Below the pieces are notes generated by a model that was given only the letters and a program-made list of their open reading frames with translations, did no database searches and was not told the origin of the DNA. A stretch of DNA of 48,940 bases. Origin: an uncultured Anaerolineaceae bacterium. Its GTDB lineage: Bacteria > Chloroflexota > Anaerolineae > Anaerolineales > Anaerolineaceae. The translations under genes were made by a program, and so were the position numbers. The stretch is from the NCBI GenBank assembly GCA_938020565.1, contig CALIHP010000038.1, forward strand, positions 1-48,940. Direction: 5' to 3'. Positions 8,907-17,704 of the stretch are shown here, piece after piece; position 1 is the stretch's first letter; each line of letters begins with the position of its first letter.

Positions 8907-9674
8907 TTGAACCGAACTCAAACAGAGACAACCTATTCCGATAAAGCGGCGCTGCGCGGCGAACCGTCTTACGTCTGGCGCGCCGGTCAGGAGCGTCGGA
9001 TGCGCCTGATCCTGGAAGCGGCGCAGGGACGCGAGCGGGGGATAATTCTGGAAGACGGCTGCGGCGTTGGGATGTACCTGACGCGGCTGGCGCGGACGGC
9101 GGAGCTCGCGATCGGGCTGGAAGTCGAGCGCGAGCGGGCGATCGATGCGCTGGCGCTCTGCCGGGGGACTTCCGGCGCGGTTATCAACAGCGTCGGCGAA
9201 GAGCTCCCGTTCCCATCCGACAGCTTCGACCTGATCCTCAGCCACGAAGTCATCGAGCATGTCGTCGACGACCGGCGCTGTATCGCCGAAATCGTGCGGA
9301 CGCTGAAACCGGGGGGACGGCTCGTTTTATTCTGCCCCAATCGTGGGTACCCGTTCGAGACGCATGGGATTTACCGCCGCGGGACTTATGAGTTCGGGAA
9401 CAAGCTGTTTGTGAATTACCTGCCGCGGCCGCTGCGCGACCGGCTGTGTCCGCATGTTAACGTTTATACGGGCGGCGACCTGCGGAAGCTTTTCGCGGGG
9501 CTCCCGGTCCGTTTCGTCCGACGGACGGTTCTTTTCGGCGCGTATGATAACCTGATCGCCCGTTTCGGCCCGCTCGCGAAGGCGCTGCGCGCCGCGCTTC
9601 AGGCGCTGGAGAAAACGCCGTTGCGCTTCTTCGGCCTGTCGCATTTCTGGGTCGTTGAAAAGATTCAGGACTGA
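8907..9674 (+). CDS. Class I SAM-dependent methyltransferase
   Basis: A methyltransferase of the UbiE/Methyltransf_11 type, about 255 residues from this start. Motif I is LEDGCGVGMYL, followed by an acidic end of strand 2 (GLEVERE), then FDLILSHEVIEHV and LKPGGRLVLFCPN. The substrate is unknown. I prefer the TTG at 8907 because GGAAGGAA (8893-8900) sits before it; an in-frame TTG at 8865 would add 14 residues without a good ribosome-binding site. It follows the kinase by 64 bases and could be cotranscribed. The DUF3990 gene begins four bases after its stop. Confidence 0.85.
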   Translation: MNRTQTETTYSDKAALRGEPSYVWRAGQERRMRLILEAAQGRERGIILEDGCGVGMYLTRLARTAELAIGLEVERERAIDALALCRGTSGAVINSVGEELPFPSDSFDLILSHEVIEHVVDDRRCIAEIVRTLKPGGRLVLFCPNRGYPFETHGIYRRGTYEFGNKLFVNYLPRPLRDRLCPHVNVYTGGDLRKLFAGLPVRFVRRTVLFGAYDNLIARFGPLAKALRAALQALEKTPLRFFGLSHFWVVEKIQD

Positions 9675-9678
9675 CGCT

Positions 9679-9978
9679 ATGGTTGTAAGACTGTATCATG
9701 GCGGCAACGCAGAAGTACGCGTTCCGGAAATTCTGGTCTCGAATCGGTCGCTGGATTTCGGGTCCGGTTTTTACGCGACTTCGAGCTGTGATCAGGCGCA
9801 GCGATGGGCGGAATTGCAAACCGGACGGCGGAAGACCGGCGTTCCAACCGTTAACGTTTATGATTTCGATTTGGAAAAGGCAGAGAATCCGGCGGTTCGA
9901 CGTCTTTCTGCGCTTCGATTTATTGAGGTAAAAAATTATGATAAAACGCACGCGAGCTTCAATTCTACAGAATTTTGA
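9679..9978 (+). CDS. DUF3990-family protein (ADP-ribosyltransferase-like), short form
   Basis: A 99-residue protein beginning MVVRLYHGG with the DUF3990 signature LDFGSGFYATSS and a following QAQRW. From memory, DUF3990 belongs to the ADP-ribosyltransferase-fold clan and is encoded next to DUF3791 proteins, an arrangement that looks toxin-antitoxin-like. Family members are usually about 150-160 residues; this copy stops after the central VYDFD region and lacks the C-terminal part with the conserved YD-V-GP-A-D region. It may therefore be a truncated, inactive remnant, or a short variant. An in-frame TTG at 9655 would overlap the methyltransferase and is less likely. The next gene starts inside its 3' end. 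Confidence 0.7.
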   Translation: MVVRLYHGGNAEVRVPEILVSNRSLDFGSGFYATSSCDQAQRWAELQTGRRKTGVPTVNVYDFDLEKAENPAVRRLSALRFIEVKNYDKTHASFNSTEF

Positions 9979-10204
9979 TCCGGAGGTCGCTGAGCAGATC
10001 GCGAAGAGCCGCGCGATTCCGCTGATGGACGGGCTGCGCCTCTTCCTGAATTCGGAGACGCATGAAATGCTGGTCGACGACAGCCTGAAGCTCTGGTACT
10101 TCAGTCCGCTGGTTCTGTACGACATGTGGGAAAATGAGATTGCGACCGGCGATCCGCGGAATTCGCTTTATTTACGGAGTGATGAAATTGGACAAAGAAT
10201 TTAG
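9938..10204 (+). CDS. Small protein of the DUF3990/DUF3791 module
   Basis: An 88-residue protein overlapping the DUF3990 gene by 41 bases in another frame, with TGAGGT nine bases before its ATG. The segment AIPLMDGLRLFLNSET followed by LKLWYFS resembles short uncharacterised proteins I recall beside DUF3990/DUF3791 genes, but I cannot assign a Pfam family. No membrane segment or signal peptide. It overlaps the next gene by 23 bases. The tight overlaps imply coupled translation and a shared function, possibly the antitoxin or an adaptor. Confidence 0.6.
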   Translation: MIKRTRASILQNFDPEVAEQIAKSRAIPLMDGLRLFLNSETHEMLVDDSLKLWYFSPLVLYDMWENEIATGDPRNSLYLRSDEIGQRI

Positions 10205-10397
10205 ATTTTTTACCTACCTGCTTGAAAGCTACGCCGCGTATAAAAATACGACCGCGGGCGCGGTCCTCAGGACGCTCGACGAAAAAAAACTGACTGACTT
10301 CGTATACAGCATGTACGAAATGTATCATTCCGAAGCGATTGAAAACGCGTTTATGGATCTGGACAGTCTGATCGAAACGGGGAATCCGGCCTGGTAA
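10182..10397 (+). CDS. DUF3791 domain-containing protein
   Basis: About 71 residues. The core FFTYLLESYAAYKNTTAGAV followed by DFVYSMYEMYHSE and a terminal VENAFMDLDSLIE-like helix fits DUF3791, a family found beside DUF3990. Three possible starts exist: GTG 10179, ATG 10182 and TTG 10188. GGAG at 10176-10179 is spaced best for the TTG. The reading frame is open further upstream (from 10134) but that part is the shadow of the preceding gene. It ends 25 bases before miaB, so the module may ride on the same transcript. Confidence 0.7.
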   Translation: MKLDKEFRFFTYLLESYAAYKNTTAGAVLRTLDEKKLTDFVYSMYEMYHSEAIENAFMDLDSLIETGNPAW

Positions 10398-10422
10398 CGG
10401 AACGAAGGGAAAAGAAGGCCGC

Positions 10423-11775
10423 ATGAAATATCATATTTGGACCGAAGGCTGCCAGATGAACGTCGCCGATTCGCAGCGCTTAGCGTCGGCGCTCGAGAAG
10501 CTCGGTTACCAGTACAGCGAAATTATCGAAGAGGCGGACGTCATCGTCCTGAATACGTGCATGGTCCGGCAGAGCGCGGAGGATAAGGCGCTGGGGCGGC
10601 TGAGTTCGCTGAAGCCGGTGAAATTAAAGAATCCGGACCTGATTCTGGGGCTGATGGGCTGCATGGTCGGGTATCGCGACAACGCGGAAATCCGGAAGCG
10701 GCTCCCTTACGTCGACGTTTTCGCGCCGCCGTCGAATCCGAAACCGATTATCGATTACCTTCTTGAAAAGGAATATATCGGCGATCGGGCGGACGGGAAG
10801 AAACGGGCGCTTCCAGAGATCTGGAACCCGGCGCAGCTGACGCTTCCCCGTCGGGAGCGCAATCGGGCGGTCAGCGCGTACGTTCCGATCGTTTACGGCT
10901 GTTCGCATGCCTGCGCGTACTGCATTATTCCGTATAAACGCGGAATCGAACGCAGCCGCGATCCGCAGGAAATCCTCGAACACGTCGAATCGTTAGCCGC
11001 ACAGGGGGTCACCGAGATCACGCTTCTGGGCCAGATTGTTGACCGCTATGGGCTGGACGATCCGGCGTACCCAACGCTGGCGGGACTCCTCCGCCGGATT
11101 CACGCGGTCGAGGGGATTCGCCGGATCCGCTTCCTGACGAGCCATCCGAATTACCTGACCGACGAGCTTCTGGAAGCGGTTCGCGACCTGCCGAAGGTCA
11201 TGCGGCATATCGAGGTTCCGGCCCAGGCGGGAAATGACGACGTTTTGAAAAAGATGCGCCGTGGGTACAGCGATCAGTCGTACCGCGAGCTGATCGATAA
11301 AATCCGTGCGACGGTCCCCGGCGTCTCGATCGGGACGGATATTATCGTCGGGTTCCCCGGCGAAACCGAGGCGCAGTTCGAAGATACGCTCGCGCAGCTT
11401 CGGGATTTGAAACTCAACGTTGTTCATTTAGCCCGTTATTCGCCGCGGAGGGGGACGCTCTCGGAGAGAGCGATGCCTGACGACGTCGGCGAGGAAGAAA
11501 AATGGCGCCGCTTCCGTGCGGTTGAGGAGCTTCAGGAGGGAATTGCCGCCGAGATTCATTCGCGTTTCCTTGGCCAGACGGTTGAAGTCCTGTTTGAAGA
11601 AAAGAAGCGGGATCGCTGGGTGGGTCGGACAGAGAATATGGACCTTGTTTATGCTGAGAGCGAGAGCGACCTGACCGGCCGCTACCTTCCGGTCCGAATC
11701 GATTGGACCGGTCCCTGGACGATGATCGGGACGATTCTGCCGCCTGAGCGTCGGGACGGAAAGGCGGCGGCGTAA
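10423..11775 (+). CDS. miaB: tRNA-2-methylthio-N6-dimethylallyladenosine synthase MiaB
   Basis: A 450-residue radical-SAM methylthiotransferase that modifies A37 of tRNAs reading UNN codons. The N-terminal domain binds an auxiliary cluster through Cys10 (TEGCQMN), Cys46 (NTCMVR) and Cys80 (MGCM). The radical-SAM motif is CSHACAYC (Cys160, 164, 167). A TRAM domain forms the C-terminus (about 375-440). Length and motif spacing fit MiaB rather than MtaB or RimO. mutS2 follows after 4 bases, and the pair looks like one operon. Confidence 0.94.
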   Translation: MKYHIWTEGCQMNVADSQRLASALEKLGYQYSEIIEEADVIVLNTCMVRQSAEDKALGRLSSLKPVKLKNPDLILGLMGCMVGYRDNAEIRKRLPYVDVFAPPSNPKPIIDYLLEKEYIGDRADGKKRALPEIWNPAQLTLPRRERNRAVSAYVPIVYGCSHACAYCIIPYKRGIERSRDPQEILEHVESLAAQGVTEITLLGQIVDRYGLDDPAYPTLAGLLRRIHAVEGIRRIRFLTSHPNYLTDELLEAVRDLPKVMRHIEVPAQAGNDDVLKKMRRGYSDQSYRELIDKIRATVPGVSIGTDIIVGFPGETEAQFEDTLAQLRDLKLNVVHLARYSPRRGTLSERAMPDDVGEEEKWRRFRAVEELQEGIAAEIHSRFLGQTVEVLFEEKKRDRWVGRTENMDLVYAESESDLTGRYLPVRIDWTGPWTMIGTILPPERRDGKAAA

Positions 11776-11779
11776 CCGG

Positions 11780-14203
11780 ATGCGGGATGGAACAGTGAAA
11801 AATCAGGTCGACGAAAAGTCAATCCGGACGCTGGAATACGAGGAAGTGCTTGCCCGGCTCGGACGCTACGCGTCTTTTTCCGCGTCGGCGCGGCTGGCGG
11901 AAACGCTTCGTCCCGCGACCGACGACGAAACGATCCGGCGGAATTTAGCGCGGACGACCGAGGCGCGGCGGCTCCTCAGCGTCAACGACACGTACCGGAT
12001 GGGCGGCTGCGTCGATTTTCGGCCGGCGCTCCTGACGGCGCGGAAAGGCGGAACGATCGAGGCGAAGACGTTCGTCGATATTGCGGCGACGTTAGCGGCC
12101 GCGCGGGACGTTCGGAATTCGCTCCTCGCTCATGCGGATACGTACCCGCTGTTGGCGGAGACGGTCGAGGAGATGATCCCGCCGAGTGGAATGATCGAGC
12201 GGATCCATCGGACGGTCACCGAGCGGGGCGACGTTCTCGACAGTGCGTCCGACGCGTTGGCCTCGATCCGCCGGGAAATTCAGGTCGCTTACGGACGGCT
12301 TCTGGACCGGCTTCAGCGGCTGCTGCGCGATGCGCGGTATGCGCCGATGATCCAGGAGGCGATTATTACGCAGCGCAGCGGGCGTTACGTGATTCCGATT
12401 AAGGCTGAATATAAGAACCAGCTGAAATCAATCGTGCATGATCAATCCGCAAGCGGGCTGACGCTTTTCGTTGAACCGCTTGCGACTGTTGATTTGAATA
12501 ACGCGTATTACGAGCTCCAGCTCCGGGAGCGCGACGAGGTTACCCGAATCCTGCATGAATTGACGATGTTTATTGCGGCGTATGCCGATCCGTTGGAACG
12601 CGTCGTCGAACGGCTCGCCGAGCTCGATTTTATTTTCATGCGCGCAAAGTATGCGGACGCGATTCGAGCGGTCGAACCGGAAATCGTCCCCTTCGCGAAA
12701 GGAACGAACTTGCCGGTGATCCGGCTGTATGAAGCTCGTCATCCGCTCCTTCCTCCTGAGCGGGTCGTGCCGATCGACGTCGCGGTCGAGCCGGGGATTT
12801 TTTCAGTCGTGATTACCGGGCCGAATACCGGCGGGAAGACGGTATCGCTGAAAACGGTGGGCCTGATGATCCTCATGGCGCAGTCGGGGCTGCATATCCC
12901 GGCGCAGTCGGGCTCGGCGCTTTCGGTTTTCCAGAACGTTTTCGCCGATATTGGCGACGAGCAATCGATCGAACAGTCGCTCTCGACGTTTTCCGGCCAT
13001 ATGACGAATATTATCCGGATCCTGCGGTCGGCGACGGCGAAAACGCTCGTCCTGATCGACGAGCTGGGATCCGGAACTGATCCGGAGGAGGGGGCGGCGC
13101 TGGCGCGCGCGATCCTGGAGTACATGATCGAAAAGCATATCCCGAATTTCGTCGCGACGCATTTTTCCGACCTGAAAGCGGCCGCGCACGCGACGGTGGG
13201 CGCGATTAACGCGTCGATGCAGTTTGATTTGAAGACGCTTCGGCCGACTTACCGGCTGATCATCGGAGTCCCGGGGCGGTCGAACGCGCTGATGATCGCG
13301 AAACGGCTGGGGCTGGCGCCGTCGATCCTGGAATCGGCGGAACGGACGGTCGCGCCGGATTCAACCTCGGGCGCAGACCTGTTGGATGAGATTAACCGGC
13401 TGCATGAGCTGGCGCGGCGCGCGCGTTCGCAGGCGGATCGCGCACGATCGCTGGCGGAGAACGAACGGCGCGAATGGGAACGAAGAATCGAGGAGGTCGA
13501 AAACGAAAAAGAACGGATCCTGAACGAGACGTATGCCGAAACGCAGTTTGAATTGGCGTCGCTGCGCGATGAGATTGCCCGGCTCAAACGAGCGTACGTT
13601 AACGCGCGGCTGCCGCTGGATTCGATTCGTGAGCTCGAAGGCGGCGTGCGCGCGATCCGTGAGGAAGAAAAGAAGGTTGAGAAAGCGATCGGGAAAACGG
13701 CCGCGAAGACGTCGCGGGCGCTCCTGAAGGACCGTCCGTTCAGGGTGGGGCAGAAGGTCCGTGTCCTTTCGCTCGGTTCCGAGTCGCTGGCGACGCTCTC
13801 GGCGCTGCATGGTGATGACGCCGAGGTCCAGCTGGGCATGATCCGGCTGCGGATTCCGGTCAGCAGCCTGCGCCATCCAAATCAGGACGACGAGGACCCC
13901 GTTCCGGCTCGGCCGCCTTCGGAGAAGGCTCCTTCGCCGGTTTTTCATCCGTCGCCGGGGCTGGAGCTCGATTTACGCGGGATGAACGGCGAGGAGGTCG
14001 TCGCGCCGCTCGAAAAATATCTGGACGACGCGTCGCTGGCGGGGATGCCGTTCGTTCGGATTATTCATGGCAAGGGGACGGGAAAGCTTCGTCAGGCCGT
14101 CCGGCAGATTTTAATGAGTTCGCCGCTGGTGAAGATGATCGAGCGCGGAAAAGACGCTGAGGGCGGCGAGGGGGTCACCGTTGCGGTTCTTCGCGGCGAT
14201 TAA
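11780..14203 (+). CDS. mutS2: Endonuclease MutS2
   Basis: An 807-residue MutS2. Core and clamp domains (about 1-310) precede the ATPase with Walker A GPNTGGKT (residues 347-354), the Walker B region LVLIDELGSGTDP and the helix-turn-helix. A coiled coil rich in Arg/Glu spans about 530-640. The C-terminal Smr nuclease domain starts at LDLRGMNGEE and contains IIHGKGTGKLR. MutS2 suppresses recombination and rescues collided ribosomes in other bacteria. Start: ATG 11780 or the in-frame GTG 11795, which has GGATGGAA before it. The next gene overlaps its last 23 bases. Confidence 0.94.
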   Translation: MRDGTVKNQVDEKSIRTLEYEEVLARLGRYASFSASARLAETLRPATDDETIRRNLARTTEARRLLSVNDTYRMGGCVDFRPALLTARKGGTIEAKTFVDIAATLAAARDVRNSLLAHADTYPLLAETVEEMIPPSGMIERIHRTVTERGDVLDSASDALASIRREIQVAYGRLLDRLQRLLRDARYAPMIQEAIITQRSGRYVIPIKAEYKNQLKSIVHDQSASGLTLFVEPLATVDLNNAYYELQLRERDEVTRILHELTMFIAAYADPLERVVERLAELDFIFMRAKYADAIRAVEPEIVPFAKGTNLPVIRLYEARHPLLPPERVVPIDVAVEPGIFSVVITGPNTGGKTVSLKTVGLMILMAQSGLHIPAQSGSALSVFQNVFADIGDEQSIEQSLSTFSGHMTNIIRILRSATAKTLVLIDELGSGTDPEEGAALARAILEYMIEKHIPNFVATHFSDLKAAAHATVGAINASMQFDLKTLRPTYRLIIGVPGRSNALMIAKRLGLAPSILESAERTVAPDSTSGADLLDEINRLHELARRARSQADRARSLAENERREWERRIEEVENEKERILNETYAETQFELASLRDEIARLKRAYVNARLPLDSIRELEGGVRAIREEEKKVEKAIGKTAAKTSRALLKDRPFRVGQKVRVLSLGSESLATLSALHGDDAEVQLGMIRLRIPVSSLRHPNQDDEDPVPARPPSEKAPSPVFHPSPGLELDLRGMNGEEVVAPLEKYLDDASLAGMPFVRIIHGKGTGKLRQAVRQILMSSPLVKMIERGKDAEGGEGVTVAVLRGD

Positions 14204-15011
14204 CCGCGGTCGGATCGTTCGCTTTTTCCGCGCGCTGGGGGTTGGCGCGCTGGCGGTTCTTGCCGGCTGCGCCCCGGTTCAAATTCGCGTCATGGTTGAC
14301 GCGACGCCAACCGAAATCGTCCTGGTGCCGGCGACCCATGCGCCGAGCCCTTCGCCCTCGATCGTCTGGTTCCCGCCGACGGCTACGCCGCTGCCGCTGT
14401 TTACACCGACGGCGGTCCCGACGGAGGACCGCCTGGGTGAATTGGGGACGCCTTACGTCGCCGACGGTTTCGCCCCGGAGAACGGATGGGCGACGCGGCG
14501 CGGACCCGGCGGGAACGTGACGCTGACCGACGGGGGGGAATTGACGCTGTCGATGCCTGGGGAGGCGGCGCGGCTGGTCGCTTTGAATAAAATCCCGGCT
14601 TATCGAAGGTATTACCTGAGCGTGGATGTAACGCTGTCGTTCTGTTCGTATTTTCAGGACGAATACGGGATTCTTTTCCGGGTCGAAACGGTTGAACGGA
14701 GCGAACAATCGGCTCAGCTGCGTTTTAACTGCCTGGGGCAGACGCAGTTCCTGCGCAGCAGCGGCGGCAAGCTCTCGCCGCTGAGCGACTGGGCCGCGAA
14801 CGGGAAAATCCGTCCCGGCGCGCCGCAAAAATTCACCGTTGGACTGCGCGTCGACGGCGAATCGGTCGAGCTCTATTTAAACGGCGTTTTTCAGTATGAA
14901 ATCAGCGATCCGTCGAGCGGATCCGGAGGAATCGCGCTCCTTGCGGAAACGTCCGGCGTCGCTCCGCTGACCGTCAGCTTTTCAAATCTTTCGATCGTTC
15001 GGCTTCGCTGA
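14181..15011 (+). CDS. Putative lipoprotein with a LamG-like domain
   Basis: A 276-residue predicted lipoprotein. A TTG start inside the mutS2 3' end is preceded by GAGGGGG. The signal peptide ends in a lipobox LAGC (Cys at about residue 30). A Pro/Thr/Ser-rich linker (about 43-85) follows, then a beta-rich domain (about 95-276) that resembles concanavalin/LamG-like folds: YYLSVDVTLSF, the FRVE segment, and FTVGLRVDGESVELYLNG. The Thr/Pro linker is common in surface proteins of this phylum. Function is unknown, possibly carbohydrate binding at the cell surface. The 3' end overlaps the convergent gene by 38 bases. Confidence 0.75.
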   Translation: MRFFAAINRGRIVRFFRALGVGALAVLAGCAPVQIRVMVDATPTEIVLVPATHAPSPSPSIVWFPPTATPLPLFTPTAVPTEDRLGELGTPYVADGFAPENGWATRRGPGGNVTLTDGGELTLSMPGEAARLVALNKIPAYRRYYLSVDVTLSFCSYFQDEYGILFRVETVERSEQSAQLRFNCLGQTQFLRSSGGKLSPLSDWAANGKIRPGAPQKFTVGLRVDGESVELYLNGVFQYEISDPSSGSGGIALLAETSGVAPLTVSFSNLSIVRLR

Positions 15012-15591
15012 TTTCGCCGTCTTCGGTCGGACGCGAACGGTGGACGCGTTTGAAGAGGCGTTCGATCGACGGAGCGAAGAGCATGACCAATCCGATCGCC
15101 GTGACGCATTCTCCGAAAACCACCCCGTCGGATTGCAGCGGGCCGAAGAACGGAACGCCGGGAAGCGGATGCGACCCGATGCCGAAAACGTCGGCCATGC
15201 CGGTGAAGAGCGAGATCACGAATCCGGTCCAGACGAACCGGATCCCGAAGCCGGAGGTCAGCGATTCAGGATAACGGCGGAAAAAACTGCGGTTGCAGTA
15301 ATATCCGCCCCCGCACATTAAACCCAGCCCGAGAATGATCACCGCGGTTTGAACGAAGCCAATTACCGGGCTCCGGTCCAGTCCGAAAAAGGACGGCTTT
15401 GCTCCGAGGATCAGGATTAAATAACCGATTACGGTCATCCAGACCCCGATCCGGAACAGGGTGGAATGATGCGGGAGCTCGACGGCGCGGATCGCTTCCT
15501 GCGGATCGTAGGGTTCGGGCCGGTCAAGGACGTAAGAGGATTTCTTTTTTTGTTCCGCGGAAGCGCTTTCCGCCGGCTTTTCGCTGTTCAT
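14974..15591 (-). CDS. Conserved membrane protein of unknown function
   Basis: A 205-residue protein with a charged N-terminus (about 45 residues), four predicted membrane helices (near 50-70, 80-100, 120-140 and 155-175) and a charged C-terminal tail. I do not recognise the family. Its start overlaps the stop of the M19 dipeptidase gene by 4 bases (ATGA type), so the two are translationally coupled. It is the last gene of the minus-strand group that begins with the nitroreductase. Confidence 0.65.
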   Translation of the reverse strand: MNSEKPAESASAEQKKKSSYVLDRPEPYDPQEAIRAVELPHHSTLFRIGVWMTVIGYLILILGAKPSFFGLDRSPVIGFVQTAVIILGLGLMCGGGYYCNRSFFRRYPESLTSGFGIRFVWTGFVISLFTGMADVFGIGSHPLPGVPFFGPLQSDGVVFGECVTAIGLVMLFAPSIERLFKRVHRSRPTEDGEISEAERSKDLKS

Positions 15592-16664
15592 CGAAAGGCT
15601 CCTTTTTCCAGGATTCGCTGCCAGTTGGTATGGCAGATTTTCGCAATATCGCTCGGCTCATATCCGCGTTTCGCTAAGACCGCTCGGATCTTCCCCAGCC
15701 CGCCGATATCGTTCATTTCATACGGAATCGCCGGATAGCCGAATCCGCCGTCGAGATCGGTCCCGATCGCGGCGTGATCGGCGCTGCCGGCCAGCTGGCA
15801 GATATGGTCGATATGATCGGCGAGGGTATCGAGGGTCACGAGACGCCGGTCATCGCCGGATTTCCATTCGCTGTTCAAAAAGAAATTGCAGGGGACGACG
15901 CCGATCACACCGCCCCGTTCGATCATCAGCCGGATCGTATCGTCATGCAGCTGGCGTTGGCTCTGGGGGCGGCGGATGAGCGAGATGCAGTTGCAGTGCG
16001 AAGCGATAACGACGCCGTCGTAGCGCTCGATCGCGGTTTCTGCGCTTTTTTTATTCATATGCGATACGTCGAGGATCAGGCCGCGGTCGCTCAGCGCGTT
16101 CAGGAGGTCGTACCCCGCCGCGGTAAAGCCGTCGGACGGGTCATTCATTGCCCCGCCGCACCAGCGTCCCCCTGCCCAGACCGGACCGACGATTCGCAGC
16201 CCCGCTTCAACATATTCGTCGAGATCGGAAAACGAGCGGAGCCCTTCCGTCCCTTCGATCAGGGGAACGAAGCCGATCGGCGCGGGTTCCCCCTGATCCA
16301 GCGCGCTGACGAGCGCGTCGTATTCGGATCTTGTTCGGAGGAGCCTGAACTTTCCGTCGGGATCGTCGTTCCAGCGGCGGTAAAAATCGAGCTGCGCCAG
16401 CGCGGCGCGGTGGAACTCGTCGCCGTTTCGAAATTGGATTGCGGGGACCGGATCGGCCCGTCCGTCCGCGATCTTTTCAAGGAAAACCGTCGGGAAGATG
16501 ATCCCGATTCCTGCTTCTCGGTATTCGGGGTATCCGAGGGTGATCCGGTTCGTCGGATCGTCGGGTTCGACCGCGCGCGAGGCTGCGACCGAACGTTTGT
16601 AGTCGCGATGGTGCAGAATCGCCTCGTAGGCAATATCCTGATGTCCGTCAATGATCCACATCAT
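15588..16664 (-). CDS. Membrane dipeptidase (peptidase M19 family)
   Basis: A 358-residue M19 dipeptidase. Zinc ligands are visible at DGHQDIAYE near the N-terminus, the bridging Glu in LIEGTEGL, the His in ASHCN, and the C-terminal GTDLDGGFG (usually GSDFDG). The family hydrolyses dipeptides and some D-amino-acid or beta-lactam substrates. No signal peptide is present, so the enzyme is probably cytoplasmic. It lies 7 bases after the PRTase-like gene. Together with the peptide-binding protein and M20 enzyme elsewhere in the window it suggests peptide-based nutrition. Confidence 0.88.
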   Translation of the reverse strand: MMWIIDGHQDIAYEAILHHRDYKRSVAASRAVEPDDPTNRITLGYPEYREAGIGIIFPTVFLEKIADGRADPVPAIQFRNGDEFHRAALAQLDFYRRWNDDPDGKFRLLRTRSEYDALVSALDQGEPAPIGFVPLIEGTEGLRSFSDLDEYVEAGLRIVGPVWAGGRWCGGAMNDPSDGFTAAGYDLLNALSDRGLILDVSHMNKKSAETAIERYDGVVIASHCNCISLIRRPQSQRQLHDDTIRLMIERGGVIGVVPCNFFLNSEWKSGDDRRLVTLDTLADHIDHICQLAGSADHAAIGTDLDGGFGYPAIPYEMNDIGGLGKIRAVLAKRGYEPSDIAKICHTNWQRILEKGAFR

Positions 16665-16671
16665 AGTCAGA

Positions 16672-17178
16672 TTATACCGCGTTGAGGACGAGCTTCCGAC
16701 CGCGTCCGCCTTCCCAGGGATAGACGATCCAATTTGACGTTACCGCCGCGTAGAAATCGGGCTTCAGGTCGGGAAAGAGGTTCCGCGCCGCGTTATAGTG
16801 AAGCACGGCGGTAAACGCGTCTCCGCAGCTTCCGGAGACGCGGCTCCGGACGGTCGAGATACAGCGTCCGGTCCCCCAGGCGCTCCCGACGATCAGGACG
16901 GTCTTCCCGGCAAAGGATTCGTCGTCGGGAAAAGCGCGGATCTTTGGCCAGGAGGCTAACTTCGGGTCATGCATCTGCCGTTTCAGTTCAAATTCCTTCC
17001 GGTTTTCGATCGAGGCGATCTGGACCTCGTCGACCCTGAGCGCTTCGGCGAGGATCCCGCCGGGAACGATCCCGCCTGGGTTCAGCGTCAGGAGAACGTC
17101 GATTTCACGGTCGATCTGAGAAACGAGATGATCGATCAGCGGGTCGATTTCCGTCCAGGGAAGGAGCTCATGCTGCAT
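16672..17178 (-). CDS. Phosphoribosyltransferase-like protein with degenerate PRPP loop
   Basis: A 168-residue protein with a type I PRTase layout. LLTLNPGGIVPGGILAEAL matches the early PPi-loop region and the C-terminal PDFYA...WIVYPWE matches xanthine/guanine PRTases. The PRPP-binding motif, normally VDDxxDTG, reads IVGSAWGTG: both acidic residues are replaced while the TG is kept. The protein may bind a nucleotide without catalysing transfer, or have drifted. It overlaps the nitroreductase gene by 11 bases, so it is part of the same transcript. Confidence 0.7.
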   Translation of the reverse strand: MQHELLPWTEIDPLIDHLVSQIDREIDVLLTLNPGGIVPGGILAEALRVDEVQIASIENRKEFELKRQMHDPKLASWPKIRAFPDDESFAGKTVLIVGSAWGTGRCISTVRSRVSGSCGDAFTAVLHYNAARNLFPDLKPDFYAAVTSNWIVYPWEGGRGRKLVLNAV

Positions 17179-17704
17179 AGTAGACGCGTCCGTCTTTTCG
17201 CGGGGCGGCTTTCGGACTGTCGCCGTCGATATATCCGATCGCGCAGTGGCCGATGCCTTCCCATTCGCCTTCGACGCCGAGGTCGGCGAGAAGCTTTTTA
17301 TATTCAGCGGTTTCGAATTCTTCTTTGGCGCGGTTGATCCAGATACTCCCGAGCCCGAGCGAATGCGCCGCCAGCATCAGGTTCCCCAGAACGAGACTTC
17401 CGTCATAGACGCGGAGCGGCCAGTTCTTATCCGCCAGGACGATCAGGACGACCGGGGCGCCGTAAAAGGGGTCGAACCCCTCTTCCCATCCGCCGATTTT
17501 GCGGTTGTCGTCGGAAAGTCTGGCTCTGAGCTCCGGGTTGGTTACGGCGACAATGATGGCCGACTGCCTGCCTTTACCGCTCGCGGCGTACAGCCCGGCT
17601 TCAATGATCTGATCGATGTCCGCTTTGGACGGCGGGGTCGCTTTAAAGCTGCGGATACTGCGGCGTTCCCGGATTGCTTTGAGAATTTCGTTCATGATTT
17701 TCAT
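17168..17704 (-). CDS. Nitroreductase family protein
   Basis: A 178-residue FMN-dependent nitroreductase-family protein. The family signature RERRSIRSF is at residues 12-20, and the FMN-contacting C-terminal segment contains GIGHCAIGYID. The central LGNLMLAAHSLGLGSIWI motif is typical. These enzymes reduce nitro compounds, quinones or flavins with NAD(P)H; the substrate is unknown. It is the first gene of a minus-strand set with the PRTase-like, M19 and membrane genes. The promoter must lie in the region after 17704. Confidence 0.88.
   Translation of the reverse strand: MKIMNEILKAIRERRSIRSFKATPPSKADIDQIIEAGLYAASGKGRQSAIIVAVTNPELRARLSDDNRKIGGWEEGFDPFYGAPVVLIVLADKNWPLRVYDGSLVLGNLMLAAHSLGLGSIWINRAKEEFETAEYKKLLADLGVEGEWEGIGHCAIGYIDGDSPKAAPRKDGRVYYAA

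Noticed and set aside
9655..9678. TTG start for the DUF3990 gene inside the methyltransferase
   Set aside because: Family members begin close to the LYHG motif, which fits ATG 9679.
15774..16685. Plus-strand 303-codon open frame opposite the M19 dipeptidase
   Set aside because: Arg/Asp-rich composition without motifs; it is the antisense shadow of a clear dipeptidase gene with zinc ligands.
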